8,564 nt of DNA from an uncultured Taibaiella sp. (GTDB lineage Bacteria; Bacteroidota; Bacteroidia; Chitinophagales; Chitinophagaceae), in the NCBI GenBank assembly GCA_937871155.1, contig CALMXV010000135.1:1-8564 (forward strand), written 5' to 3'. The position numbers and the translations under genes are program-made. The notes under the pieces were generated by a model. That model made no database searches, was not told where the DNA came from, and worked only from the letters and a program-made list of their open reading frames with translations. The stretch's first letter is position 1; each line of letters begins with the position of its first letter. Of this stretch, positions 1 to 6,277 are shown piece after piece.

Positions 1-52
1 CAATTTGATACCTTTGTTCTTGGGTGAGTTGATGGTAAGTTTTTGATGTCAT
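1..52 (-). CDS. IS30-family transposase, N-terminal fragment (runs off left edge)
   Basis: Reading leftward from an ATG at 52-50 gives 17 codons, MTSKTYHQLTQEQRYQI, before the window ends. The pattern of Leu-Thr, a few polar residues, then Arg-Tyr-x-Ile is the start of the helix-turn-helix (HTH_38) region of IS30-family transposases, which cut and rejoin the terminal inverted repeats of their insertion sequence. The gene points away from purA, so the body of the element would lie left of the window. Only the beginning is visible, so intactness, length and DDE catalytic residues cannot be judged. The call rests on recognising this short N-terminal signature; another HTH_38-type protein is possible. 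Confidence 0.6.
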   Translation of the reverse strand, partial: MTSKTYHQLTQEQRYQI

Positions 53-80
53 AATGCAACACAAAGATGAGCCAGAAAAC

Positions 81-120
81 GCATCCGTCTTTCGCGGGCG
101 CGCCCGCGAAAGACGGATGC
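81..120. repeat. 40-bp perfect palindrome, GC-rich
   Basis: Positions 81-100 are the exact reverse complement of 101-120, with the centre between 100 and 101. The core is almost pure G+C inside otherwise AT-rich DNA. As RNA it would form an 18-bp stem with a CGCG loop. Reading leftward, the stem is followed by a short GTTTTC, a weak U tract; reading rightward there is no U tract. It could therefore be a terminator that blocks read-in toward the transposase, the terminator of a displaced upstream gene, or an insertion target, since IS30-type elements are known to prefer palindromic targets. The palindrome is directly visible; its role is inference. Confidence 0.9.
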
Positions 121-123
121 CCA

Positions 124-150
124 ACTGTTGAACTTGATATTTGAAATTAG
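124..150 (+). repeat. possible IS30-type terminal inverted-repeat remnant
   Basis: The stretch starting CTGTTGAACTTGATATTTG resembles the TGTTGCA-like outer ends I associate with Bacteroidota IS30 elements. A related TGTTGCATTATGAC is present on the minus strand across the transposase start, roughly at 63-50. The two are in opposite orientation and flank the palindrome at 81-120. The match between them is imperfect and short, so this is only a suggestion of a second, decayed element end. It may equally be ordinary AT-rich upstream sequence of purA. Confidence 0.2.
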
Positions 151-221
151 GGAATTTATACTATTTAAGCTATACATTATTATTTGAAAAAGTTTCCTAC
201 ATATTACTGAACAACTTCTGT

Positions 222-229
222 TATTTTTG
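222..229 (+). promoter_or_regulatory. candidate Bacteroidota -7 promoter element for purA
   Basis: TATTTTTG exactly fits the TAnnTTTG -7 consensus used by the Bacteroidota primary sigma factor. It lies 23 bp before the purA ATG, which would leave a leader of under about 20 nt. A convincing TTTG -33 element at the expected spacing (around 197-203) is not present; the nearest is a TTTC at 193-196. No ribosome binding site beyond AGAGAG (244-249) is seen. The upstream 130 bases are AT-rich and contain no other recognised element. Confidence 0.4.
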
Positions 230-252
230 CCGTTTCAAAATTTTAGAGAGTA

Positions 253-1521
253 ATGATTGATGTACTTTTAGGTTTACAGTGGGGCGATGAAGGCAAAGGT
301 AAAATTGTAGATTATCTTGCTGCCCATTATGATATTATAGCACGTTTCCAAGGTGGTCCTAATGCTGGTCATACACTATATGTCAATGGTCAAAAAATTG
401 TATTGCATACTGTACCTTCCGGTATCTTTCACAGCCATTGTTCTAACCTTATTGGTAATGGTGTGGTCATAGACCCCATCACTCTTCAAAAAGAAATTGA
501 AACCATCACACCATTGCAAGCAGATGCAATGAAGCGCCTATATATTTCAAAGCATGCCCATCTAATTGTCCCTACTCATCGTGCTTTAGATGCTGCTTCA
601 GAAGCTGCAAAAGGTCAAGAAAAAATTGGCTCTACCCTTAAAGGAATTGGACCAGCTTATATGGACAAGACCGGAAGAAATGGCTTGCGTGTGGGCGATG
701 TTTTAGCTCCAGACTTCAAAGAAAAATATGAACGTCTTAAGCAAAAACATCTTGAAATTCTAAAACAATATGACACGACTATCAACTGGCAAGATTGGGA
801 AGCTCCTTTTTTTGAATCGATAGAAAAGCTAAAACAACTAAATATTATTAATGCGGTTTATTGGATAAACGAACAGCTACAACAAGGCAAAAAAATATTA
901 GCTGAAGGCGCACAAGGAAGTATGTTGGATGTTGAGTTTGGCACATATCCGTTTGTTACATCAAGTAATACTATCGCCGCCGGTGCTTGTATAGGTTTAG
1001 GTGTTGCCCCTTCAAAAATTGGAGATGTTTATGGTATTACAAAAGCTTATTGTACTCGTGTAGGTGGTGGCCCCTTCCCGACTGAATTATTTGACGAAAC
1101 CGGTGAAGCATTGCGTAAAGCAGGTGCTGAATTTGGGGCTACTACCGGTCGCCCTCGTCGTTGCGGTTGGATAGATTTGGTGGCTCTTAAATACACGGTT
1201 ATGTTGAGTGGTGTTACTAAATTAATCATCACTAAAGCGGATGTACTTGACAACTTTAATCCTATTAAAGCAGCAACAGCTTATCGCATTGACAAGGAAG
1301 AAACTCCAGAATTGCCATACGATATCTGCACCGACACTATAGAACCGGTATATACCTCTTTTGAAGGATGGAATACTTCTGTATCTAATGCAAAAAACTA
1401 TGAAGAGCTTCCACAAACTTTTATCAACTATTGTAATTATTTAGAACAGTATCTTGATACTAAAGTTGCTTATATCTCAAACGGTACGGGTCGTGATCAA
1501 CTAATCAAAAAAGCACTTTAG
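253..1521 (+). CDS. purA: adenylosuccinate synthetase
   Basis: PurA (EC 6.3.4.4) joins IMP and L-aspartate using GTP to make adenylosuccinate, the first committed cytosolic step from IMP to AMP. The 422-residue protein is of normal family length. Signatures appear in order: GLQWGDEGKGK at residues 7-17 with the catalytic Asp12; GGPNAGHT at 34-41 with the catalytic His40; STLKGIGPAY at 127-136; EGAQGSMLDVEFGTYP at 218-233 followed by VTSSNT; RVGGGPFPTE at 269-278; TTGRPRRCGW at 297-306 (IMP/GTP arginines); TKADVLD at 327-333 (guanine recognition); and SNGTGRDQ near the C-terminus. All key residues are present, so it should be active. The ATG is directly followed by the conserved N-terminal strand, fixing the start. 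It is separated from the IS30 fragment by about 200 bp and is followed, 67 nt later, by the charged-protein gene on the same strand. Confidence 0.98.
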   Translation: MIDVLLGLQWGDEGKGKIVDYLAAHYDIIARFQGGPNAGHTLYVNGQKIVLHTVPSGIFHSHCSNLIGNGVVIDPITLQKEIETITPLQADAMKRLYISKHAHLIVPTHRALDAASEAAKGQEKIGSTLKGIGPAYMDKTGRNGLRVGDVLAPDFKEKYERLKQKHLEILKQYDTTINWQDWEAPFFESIEKLKQLNIINAVYWINEQLQQGKKILAEGAQGSMLDVEFGTYPFVTSSNTIAAGACIGLGVAPSKIGDVYGITKAYCTRVGGGPFPTELFDETGEALRKAGAEFGATTGRPRRCGWIDLVALKYTVMLSGVTKLIITKADVLDNFNPIKAATAYRIDKEETPELPYDICTDTIEPVYTSFEGWNTSVSNAKNYEELPQTFINYCNYLEQYLDTKVAYISNGTGRDQLIKKAL

Positions 1522-1524
1522 TAA

Positions 1525-1544
1525 TTTTTTTTTGAAAAAAAAAA
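1525..1544. repeat. homopolymer inverted repeat T9-G-A10 after purA
   Basis: Three bases after the purA stop there is a run of nine T, one G and ten A. The arms are self-complementary, so a weak A/U-only hairpin is possible, but there is no GC stem and no following U tract. It is not a convincing intrinsic terminator. Runs of this length are prone to slippage and to sequencing error. The remaining bases up to 1588 are AT-rich with no clear promoter; AGAAGA at 1577-1582 may be a weak ribosome binding site for the next gene. Confidence 0.6.
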
Positions 1545-1588
1545 TTGGCAAATTCCATAAACAATTAAAATTTTACAGAAGATAATTG

Positions 1589-2023
1589 ATGAGCGATATG
1601 AAGTCTAATACCACGAAAAAAACTACAACTAAAAAAGCCGCTACAAAGGCTGCTACAAAAGCTAAAACATCAAAGGCTAAAAAGTCAGAAGAAGATGATG
1701 AAATCCTAGAGGAAGAAGAGGAAAAGACGACAAAGACTAAAACTTCAGCTTCAAAGAAATCAACAAGCAAAGCTGCTAAAAATGATGATGACGACGATGA
1801 TGATGACGACATGGATGAAGAAGATGATTTCGAAAAAGATGAATTTGCAGATGAGGATTTTGATAAAGACTTTGAAGAGTTTGATATGCCAAAATCAAAA
1901 ACTAAATCCGGAGGTACTAAGAAGAAAGGTGGTAGTGATGATTTAGATTTTGATGATGACTTTAACGAGTTTGGATTTGGCAATGATAGTAATGACTTTG
2001 ATGATGATGATGATGATTTTTAA
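1589..2023 (+). CDS. low-complexity polyampholyte protein of unknown function
   Basis: I do not recognise a family. The predicted 144-residue protein has no hydrophobic segment, signal peptide or folded-domain motif. It alternates charge blocks: Lys/Thr/Ala-rich residues 4-32 with histone-H1-like KKAATKAATKAK repeats; Glu/Asp 34-45; a second Lys/Thr/Ser block 46-64; nine Asp at 66-74 followed by an Asp/Glu/Phe block to about 99; a third basic patch at 100-114; and a Phe/Asp tail ending in six Asp and a final Phe. It is probably intrinsically disordered. The basic blocks could contact nucleic acid, but that is inference. The ATG at 1589 is preferred to the adjacent in-frame TTG at 1586, with AGAAGA just upstream. 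It sits between purA and pabB, ending 9 nt before the latter. The strong codon bias on both strands makes a Ser-rich antisense frame appear open; that is a shadow. Confidence 0.75.
   Translation: MSDMKSNTTKKTTTKKAATKAATKAKTSKAKKSEEDDEILEEEEEKTTKTKTSASKKSTSKAAKNDDDDDDDDDMDEEDDFEKDEFADEDFDKDFEEFDMPKSKTKSGGTKKKGGSDDLDFDDDFNEFGFGNDSNDFDDDDDDF
1784..1810 (+). repeat. GAT/GAC trinucleotide run (nine Asp codons)
   Basis: Nine consecutive Asp codons mixing GAT and GAC encode residues 66-74 of the charged protein. The codon mixing makes it less slippage-prone than a pure repeat. Length change here would stay in frame. Confidence 0.9.
2000..2017 (+). repeat. pure (GAT)6 trinucleotide repeat
   Basis: Six identical GAT codons encode the Asp run just before the last residue, Phe144, and the stop codon of the charged protein. 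Being a pure triplet repeat, it could vary in copy number in frame. Confidence 0.9.
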
Positions 2024-2032
2024 TCTTTCATT

Positions 2033-3340
2033 TTGAATAGAAATACAGCCTCCTTCGAGCTACCAATCGAAGACTTATACTTTATAAAATTGAAATTGCT
2101 GAATTGGTCCAATCAATTCAGCATTTCTGTTTTTTTAGATAGCAATCAATATCAGCACTTCCCCAACTACCAACGATTTGAATGTTTAGCGGCAGTTCAA
2201 CCTCTTCGAATATATACCCCTATTGAGAATTCAAATTTTTTACCTTCAATAAAAGAGGCTCATTCAATGCACCCAGATTGGTTGTTTGGACATCTTAATT
2301 ACGATTTCAAAAACCAGTTACATCATTCTTTAGCTTCTAACCAACTTTCTCATTTCAACTTTCCTGAAGGCTGTTTCTTTTGTCCTGAAACCGTTTGCTA
2401 TATCAAAACAAATGAGTCTGTCCTGACCATTGAAACCTTTCAAGATCCTAATACCATTTTTCAACAACTTTTACAACAACAGATAAAATATACCAATGCT
2501 TCATTACCATCAATAAAGTTTGAGAAAAGAATCAATCAAACTAATTACTATAAAAAAATTGAGGCATTAAGAAATCATATTAAAGATGGTGATTGCTATG
2601 AAATCAATTTTTGCAACGAAGGTTTTGCTCATCAAGTGGACATCCATCCATTAATTGTTTTTCAAAAGTTGAATGAACTTGCACCTGCACCTTATGCAGC
2701 TTTTTATAAACATCAAGACCAGTATATGTCTTGTGCGAGTCCTGAACGATTTTTGTATAAGGACATGGACAAAATTGTTTCACAACCAATAAAAGGAACC
2801 GCGAAAAGAAGCAAGGATAAAGCACTAGATGAACTCTATAAGCTTGAACTGAAAAATAGTAAAAAAGACCAGGCTGAAAATGTGATGATTGTTGACCTTA
2901 CAAGAAACGATTTAGCACATACTTGCGATATAGGCAGTATTTCTGTAGAGGAGCTTTATGGTATTTATAGCTTCCCTTCTGTTCATCAAATGATATCTAC
3001 TATAAGCGGCACTTTACCGACTCCTACTTCAATTTTAGACGTGTTGCAACATACTTTTCCAATGGGTAGTATGACTGGGGCTCCTAAAAAGAAAGTAATG
3101 GAGTTAATAGAGCAGTATGAATGTTCAAAAAGAGAGCTTTATTCTGGTACTATTGGCTATATAACACCAAGTGGAGATGCAGACTTTAATGTCATCATCA
3201 GAAGCTTATTTTATAATGCAACTACTAAATACTTGTCCTATCATACAGGTGGTGCCATTACTTATGACAGTACTTCAGCAAGTGAATGGGAAGAAACTGT
3301 TTTAAAAGCTTATAATTTGGAAAAAATATTCAATAGTTAA
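2033..3340 (+). CDS. pabB: aminodeoxychorismate synthase component I (PabB-type chorismate-binding enzyme)
   Basis: PabB converts chorismate plus ammonia to 4-amino-4-deoxychorismate on the way to p-aminobenzoate and folate; the ammonia usually comes from a separate PabA glutaminase, not present here. The protein has 435 residues (E. coli PabB is about 450). The N-terminal part (1-165) is divergent, and the chorismate-binding domain spans about 170-433. Motifs: SPERF at 236-240; PIKGTAKR at 252-259; ENVMIVDLTRND at 282-293; FPMGSMTGAPK at 342-352; SGTIGY at 371-376; YHTGGAI at 403-409; and the EWEET glutamates at 418-421. Lys254 in PIKGT marks PabB chemistry, since anthranilate synthase TrpE has PIAGT at this site. 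An in-frame stop at 2021-2023 leaves only TCT-TTC-ATT-TTG before the reading frame, so the start must be TTG at 2033 (or ATT at 2030). The 9-nt gap suggests translational coupling to the gene before it. No PabC lyase domain is fused. Confidence 0.92.
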   Translation: MNRNTASFELPIEDLYFIKLKLLNWSNQFSISVFLDSNQYQHFPNYQRFECLAAVQPLRIYTPIENSNFLPSIKEAHSMHPDWLFGHLNYDFKNQLHHSLASNQLSHFNFPEGCFFCPETVCYIKTNESVLTIETFQDPNTIFQQLLQQQIKYTNASLPSIKFEKRINQTNYYKKIEALRNHIKDGDCYEINFCNEGFAHQVDIHPLIVFQKLNELAPAPYAAFYKHQDQYMSCASPERFLYKDMDKIVSQPIKGTAKRSKDKALDELYKLELKNSKKDQAENVMIVDLTRNDLAHTCDIGSISVEELYGIYSFPSVHQMISTISGTLPTPTSILDVLQHTFPMGSMTGAPKKKVMELIEQYECSKRELYSGTIGYITPSGDADFNVIIRSLFYNATTKYLSYHTGGAITYDSTSASEWEETVLKAYNLEKIFNS

Positions 3341-3702
3341 TATTGACCCGTGCTTAATAATACAAGTGTACAAGCATCCAATGTTTCAATCCCGTTTTTT
3401 ATAGCAAGTCTTTCTAATTCCTCATTTTCTGTACCTGGGTTAAAGATGATTCTCTTTGGAGAAAGGCCTAGAATATAGTCATAGTACGGCTTCTGATTGG
3501 CAGGATTCAGGTATAAGGTTATCGTATCTAAATCCTTTATCTCCGGTGTTGCTGTAGTTATTTCTACATCTTCTATACTACCGGTTTTTCGCCCAATAGC
3601 TACTACATCATGACCATGCATTCTTAGTTGTGATACTGCCCTATTACTGTACCTATCTATTTTTTCTGAGGCTCCTAGCACTAATGTTTTTTTATTCTTC
3701 AT
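3337..3702 (-). CDS. small CoA-binding domain protein (YccU-like)
   Basis: This 121-residue protein is a single Rossmann-type CoA_binding_2 domain, the family of E. coli YccU. That family has the nucleotide-binding fold of succinyl-CoA synthetase alpha subunits, but its physiological role is not established. Visible features are the first beta strand and turn TLVLGASEK (6-14), an Arg/Ser-Asn segment (17-20) as in YccU, VVAIGRK (33-39) at the second strand, LYLNP (63-67), NPGTENEEL (88-96) and a C-terminal DACT (109-112) with Cys111 matching the conserved Cys of the family. It is cytoplasmic, with no signal peptide. The stop codon overlaps the pabB stop by 4 bp in tail-to-tail orientation, so no terminator separates the convergent genes. 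TATAATTG at 3718-3711 (minus strand) is a near-consensus -7 element, but it would leave an almost leaderless mRNA, so it is not called. Confidence 0.88.
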   Translation of the reverse strand: MKNKKTLVLGASEKIDRYSNRAVSQLRMHGHDVVAIGRKTGSIEDVEITTATPEIKDLDTITLYLNPANQKPYYDYILGLSPKRIIFNPGTENEELERLAIKNGIETLDACTLVLLSTGQY

Positions 3703-3883
3703 AGTTATTGCAATTATAGTAACTCAATGATTCTAAAGAAACCGAAGTTACACTTAATTGTACTCAATAGGAGAATTGACTGTTTTAAGTTTCATAAGGA
3801 TAAAAACTCAACCCTGTATAAATTCAATAATCAAAAAAACAATCCTTTCAAGCGTTTCAACATTACCCTATTTTCACTCACAT

Positions 3884-3914
3884 AAAAAAAGTGCCAGAAT
3901 TGATTACTGACACT
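3884..3914 (-). terminator. intrinsic terminator of the left T9SS-substrate gene
   Basis: Read on the minus strand, AGTGTCAG (3914-3907) pairs with CTGGCACT (3897-3890) around a 9-nt loop, with one G-U pair. Seven T residues follow (3890-3884, overlapping the stem end by one base). It lies 30-60 bp past the stop codon at 3944. A separate 14-bp perfect palindrome (3915-3928) sits between stop and terminator. The rest of the 241-bp gap 3703-3943 holds nothing else I can identify. Confidence 0.8.
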
Positions 3915-3943
3915 AGTATTATAATACTTGATAATGCTCTTGA

Positions 3944-6277
3944 CTATCTTACCAACGTCACTTCACCTTTATCTTCATAGTACTTGCCATCAGCACATTT
4001 GTATTTGATATAGTAGAAATAAACACCCACATCTTGTGCTTTACCCGCAAAGGTGCCATCCCAGCCCCAGCGGTCGTCCAAGCCTTCATACACTTGCTGA
4101 CCCCAACGATTTTTCACTACAAACAAACTTATCTTCTGATGCCCTTGTGTTATCGGACGGAAAATATCATTACGTCCATCTCCATTAGGACTAAAGGCAC
4201 TTGGGAAATAAACTTCGCAGCAGTTCTCCGGTTGAAGCCAGATACTATCGGTAGCCGTACAGTTAAAACCATCGGTTATTTGTAAGCTCACCATGCGACC
4301 ATAGTCGATTCTTGCCCATTGACGGTATTGGTTTTGCTCAGAAAAATATTGTGTCGGTTGCCAGAAATAGGTGTAATCCCAGCGATAGGAACTTTCTAAT
4401 AGTACAGAATCGCCAGCACATATTTTATTGCCTCCATTGACTCTTCGTATGCTTGCATCAGGGAGTTCTCTTATTGTAATCACATCTTGAACCGGGGCCG
4501 ATTTACAAGCATTGTCAGTAGCTACTACCGTCACGGTTTTCTGTCCGCTTGATGCCCAGATGATACCGAAAGGACCTGCAGTCTCAGAGGCATACGTTTT
4601 ACTACCACCATCAAAATCCCATAAGAAGCTATCAATAGCAGGGGTAATCTGAAGAGAAGTTACATTCACCACATCGCCCACACAAGCTTGGTCTTGCATA
4701 TCAATGTCAAACTTAGGTAAAGCTCTTACCTCTACTAAGTATTTAGCTTCAGGGCTCATACAGCCATGATTGTCTGCTATTAATTTCAACATCGGTTGAC
4801 CGGAGCTATCAAAGCGTACCACATAAGGGCCTTGGCCGGTACCGCTTAATACGGTTGTTCCCGTAGGGAAGGTCCAGTTAAACGTTACTCCTGTATCGCC
4901 ATCCGCATTACCATAATAGGTAAAGGTCAAGGTATCTCCAGCACATACATATGGGCGGGATGCCATCATTAGTGCATTCGGACGATAGTTTACCATTATC
5001 TCAATTGGCACACGAATACTTTCACAGCCATCTATCGTTTGGGTAACATACCAATAGGTTTTGCCTTGTGCTACTGTAGTCGGGGTCGGTACTATCGGGG
5101 TTCCTACGCCGCCAGTATCGGTACTATACCATAACAGGTTTTGGCCCACTGCTGATAGCGGTACGGCAGTTTCATTTTGACAATAACTAACCGGAGTCGT
5201 AACCGTTGGCGGTGGGGCCGGTGGCACTACTTGCACCGTCACAGGAACACGATTACTCTCACATCCATTCAGGCTTTGTGCTACATAATACGTAAAGCTT
5301 CCCGTCTGGCTGGTATTCACAGTAGGAGCAGTAGTAGTTGCAGTACCGCCGATAGCTACACTATACCAGCGTAAGTTCTGACCATATATTGGAATACTAT
5401 CAGCTTGGCTGTTCTGACAGAACGTAATTAATGAAGCAACAGCCGGTGGAGGTGGTATTTGTTGAACATAAATTTGTACCGTTGCAGTTGCAGAAGTATC
5501 TAAGGGACCGGCACCTGTATCTACTAACATGACAACACTATAAGTACCACTTGGGCCTAGAGCGCCAGCTTGTGCGTTCGTAAAAGTTAATGATGAATCA
5601 GTCCTATGTGACCCATCAGGGAGTGTCCAAAGAAAACTATATGTCTTATTTGCGTATGCAGGAGGTACATGTGCTGTTATGGAAAAATTACTGCCTGCAC
5701 AATATAATCCTGCACCTGTAATCGTAGGTGCATTTGGTTTAGTCTGATAATACATTTCAATCCTACCAATTGGGAAACCATTACCTTCTGTTGAATAATT
5801 AATTGCTGGTGCTCCAGTTATTGGAGACTGGTGAAGAAAACGTTGTAAACTTACTGCTTGCCCATTAATAGTAGAAGCAAAAGGTGTTGCAGCTGCGCTA
5901 TAACTGACACTAGTGCCCGCAGACCCCAAAATCCCAATTCTATCGCCAGCAGAAATTTGAATATTAACTGTCTGAATAACTCCATTGGGTGCTCCTTGTA
6001 TATAGGTCAAGTTCACAAAATTAGTTGACAATGTAGGCCATGAAACTGGCGGGTTATCATTAATTTTAACTACTTGAATATTTTGTGTTCCTAACCCAGC
6101 CTCCGGTGGAATTCTTAATCCAACAATTGTAAAATTTGATGGTGCTGTAAACCAATAGCCACGAACAGCAGCAGAATAAATTGACGCATGTGCAGGTAAA
6201 GGCATCATGGTTTGTCCGAAGCCATCTAACGATGTAAATAAAACTAATAAAAATAAAAATGATACTATTCGTTTCAT
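3944..6277 (-). CDS. secreted multi-domain Ig/PKD-like protein with T9SS type-B C-terminal sorting domain
   Basis: The predicted protein has 777 residues. A signal peptide (about 1-22, Lys-Arg then a Leu/Phe/Val-rich core ending GFGQ) routes it to the periplasm. Residues about 23-178 form a beta-rich N-terminal domain I do not recognise. Residues 181-271 are a PKD/Ig-like module (FLWTLPDG, then GPSGTYSV). Two tandem Ig-like modules of the CHU_C-associated type follow (275-349, Cys287/Cys339; 352-430, Cys366/Cys418), then PKD-like modules at 432-517 (Cys445/Cys506) and 520-604 (WDFDGGS; Cys532/Cys591), and a further Cys-paired module at 605-685. The last 90 residues are the gliding motility-associated sorting domain: FPSAFSPNGDGRNDIF (691-706), NRWGQQVYEG (723-732), GWDGTF (738-743), ending GEVTLVR. 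Such proteins cross the outer membrane by the T9SS; adhesin or surface function is inference. From Gly257 onward it is identical to the protein encoded at 6582-8564. Confidence 0.9.
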   Translation of the reverse strand: MKRIVSFLFLLVLFTSLDGFGQTMMPLPAHASIYSAAVRGYWFTAPSNFTIVGLRIPPEAGLGTQNIQVVKINDNPPVSWPTLSTNFVNLTYIQGAPNGVIQTVNIQISAGDRIGILGSAGTSVSYSAAATPFASTINGQAVSLQRFLHQSPITGAPAINYSTEGNGFPIGRIEMYYQTKPNAPTITGAGLYCAGSNFSITAHVPPAYANKTYSFLWTLPDGSHRTDSSLTFTNAQAGALGPSGTYSVVMLVDTGAGPLDTSATATVQIYVQQIPPPPAVASLITFCQNSQADSIPIYGQNLRWYSVAIGGTATTTAPTVNTSQTGSFTYYVAQSLNGCESNRVPVTVQVVPPAPPPTVTTPVSYCQNETAVPLSAVGQNLLWYSTDTGGVGTPIVPTPTTVAQGKTYWYVTQTIDGCESIRVPIEIMVNYRPNALMMASRPYVCAGDTLTFTYYGNADGDTGVTFNWTFPTGTTVLSGTGQGPYVVRFDSSGQPMLKLIADNHGCMSPEAKYLVEVRALPKFDIDMQDQACVGDVVNVTSLQITPAIDSFLWDFDGGSKTYASETAGPFGIIWASSGQKTVTVVATDNACKSAPVQDVITIRELPDASIRRVNGGNKICAGDSVLLESSYRWDYTYFWQPTQYFSEQNQYRQWARIDYGRMVSLQITDGFNCTATDSIWLQPENCCEVYFPSAFSPNGDGRNDIFRPITQGHQKISLFVVKNRWGQQVYEGLDDRWGWDGTFAGKAQDVGVYFYYIKYKCADGKYYEDKGEVTLVR
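3947..4219 (-). other. T9SS type-B C-terminal sorting domain (left copy)
   Basis: These codons encode residues 687-777, the CHU_C / gliding motility-associated domain. It has the SPNGDG, NRWG, GWDG and VG(V)Y elements in the order typical of this family, and a C-terminal strand GEVTLVR. In the family this domain is the export signal recognised by the T9SS, often with a PorP/SprF-type partner; no such partner is encoded in the window. Confidence 0.88.
4988..5455 (-). repeat. two tandem Ig-like modules within the protein
   Basis: Residues 275-349 and 352-430 are repeats of one another. They share a Pro-rich lead, a FCQN or YCQN motif, GQNL(R/L)WYS, a Thr-rich loop, a Tyr-rich strand and a closing GCES-x-RVP(V/I). 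Each carries one Cys pair. They are diverged at the DNA level, so this internal duplication is old compared with the gene-scale repeat. Confidence 0.8.

Larger units (their letters stand above)
3945..5509 (-). repeat. left copy of 1565-bp near-identical direct repeat
   Basis: This matches 6583-8147 at a constant offset of 2638 bp. I aligned most printed lines base by base and found only two differences, 3962 (T versus C at 6600) and 3968 (T versus C at 6606), both silent; for the rest I relied on the identical translations. It encodes the last 520 residues of the T9SS substrate. Identity breaks off at the stop codon on one side and at the Gly257 codon on the other. Confidence 0.95.

Noticed and set aside
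1047..1416. Two minus-strand open frames inside purA
   Set aside because: They lie wholly within the well-supported purA gene and show no recognisable motifs.
1525..1544. purA intrinsic terminator
   Set aside because: The hairpin would be A/U only, without a GC stem or following U tract, so it is recorded only as a homopolymer repeat.
1573..1983. Minus-strand 136-codon Ser-rich open frame
   Set aside because: It is the reverse complement of the GAT/GAC/GAA- and AAA-rich codons of the charged protein, which yields Ser/Phe/Leu strings without stops. It contains no domain features.
2604..2825. Minus-strand open frame inside pabB
   Set aside because: It is antisense to the conserved chorismate-binding domain and has no independent support.
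2033..3340. Anthranilate synthase component I (TrpE) as the identity of this gene
   Set aside because: The active-site motif reads PIKGT with Lys254; TrpE proteins carry PIAGT. No trpG, trpD or other trp gene is nearby.
3915..3928. 14-bp palindrome AGTATTATAATACT as an operator
   Set aside because: It lies between a stop codon and its terminator, is A/T-rich and has no second copy, so it is probably chance or part of the 3' untranslated structure.
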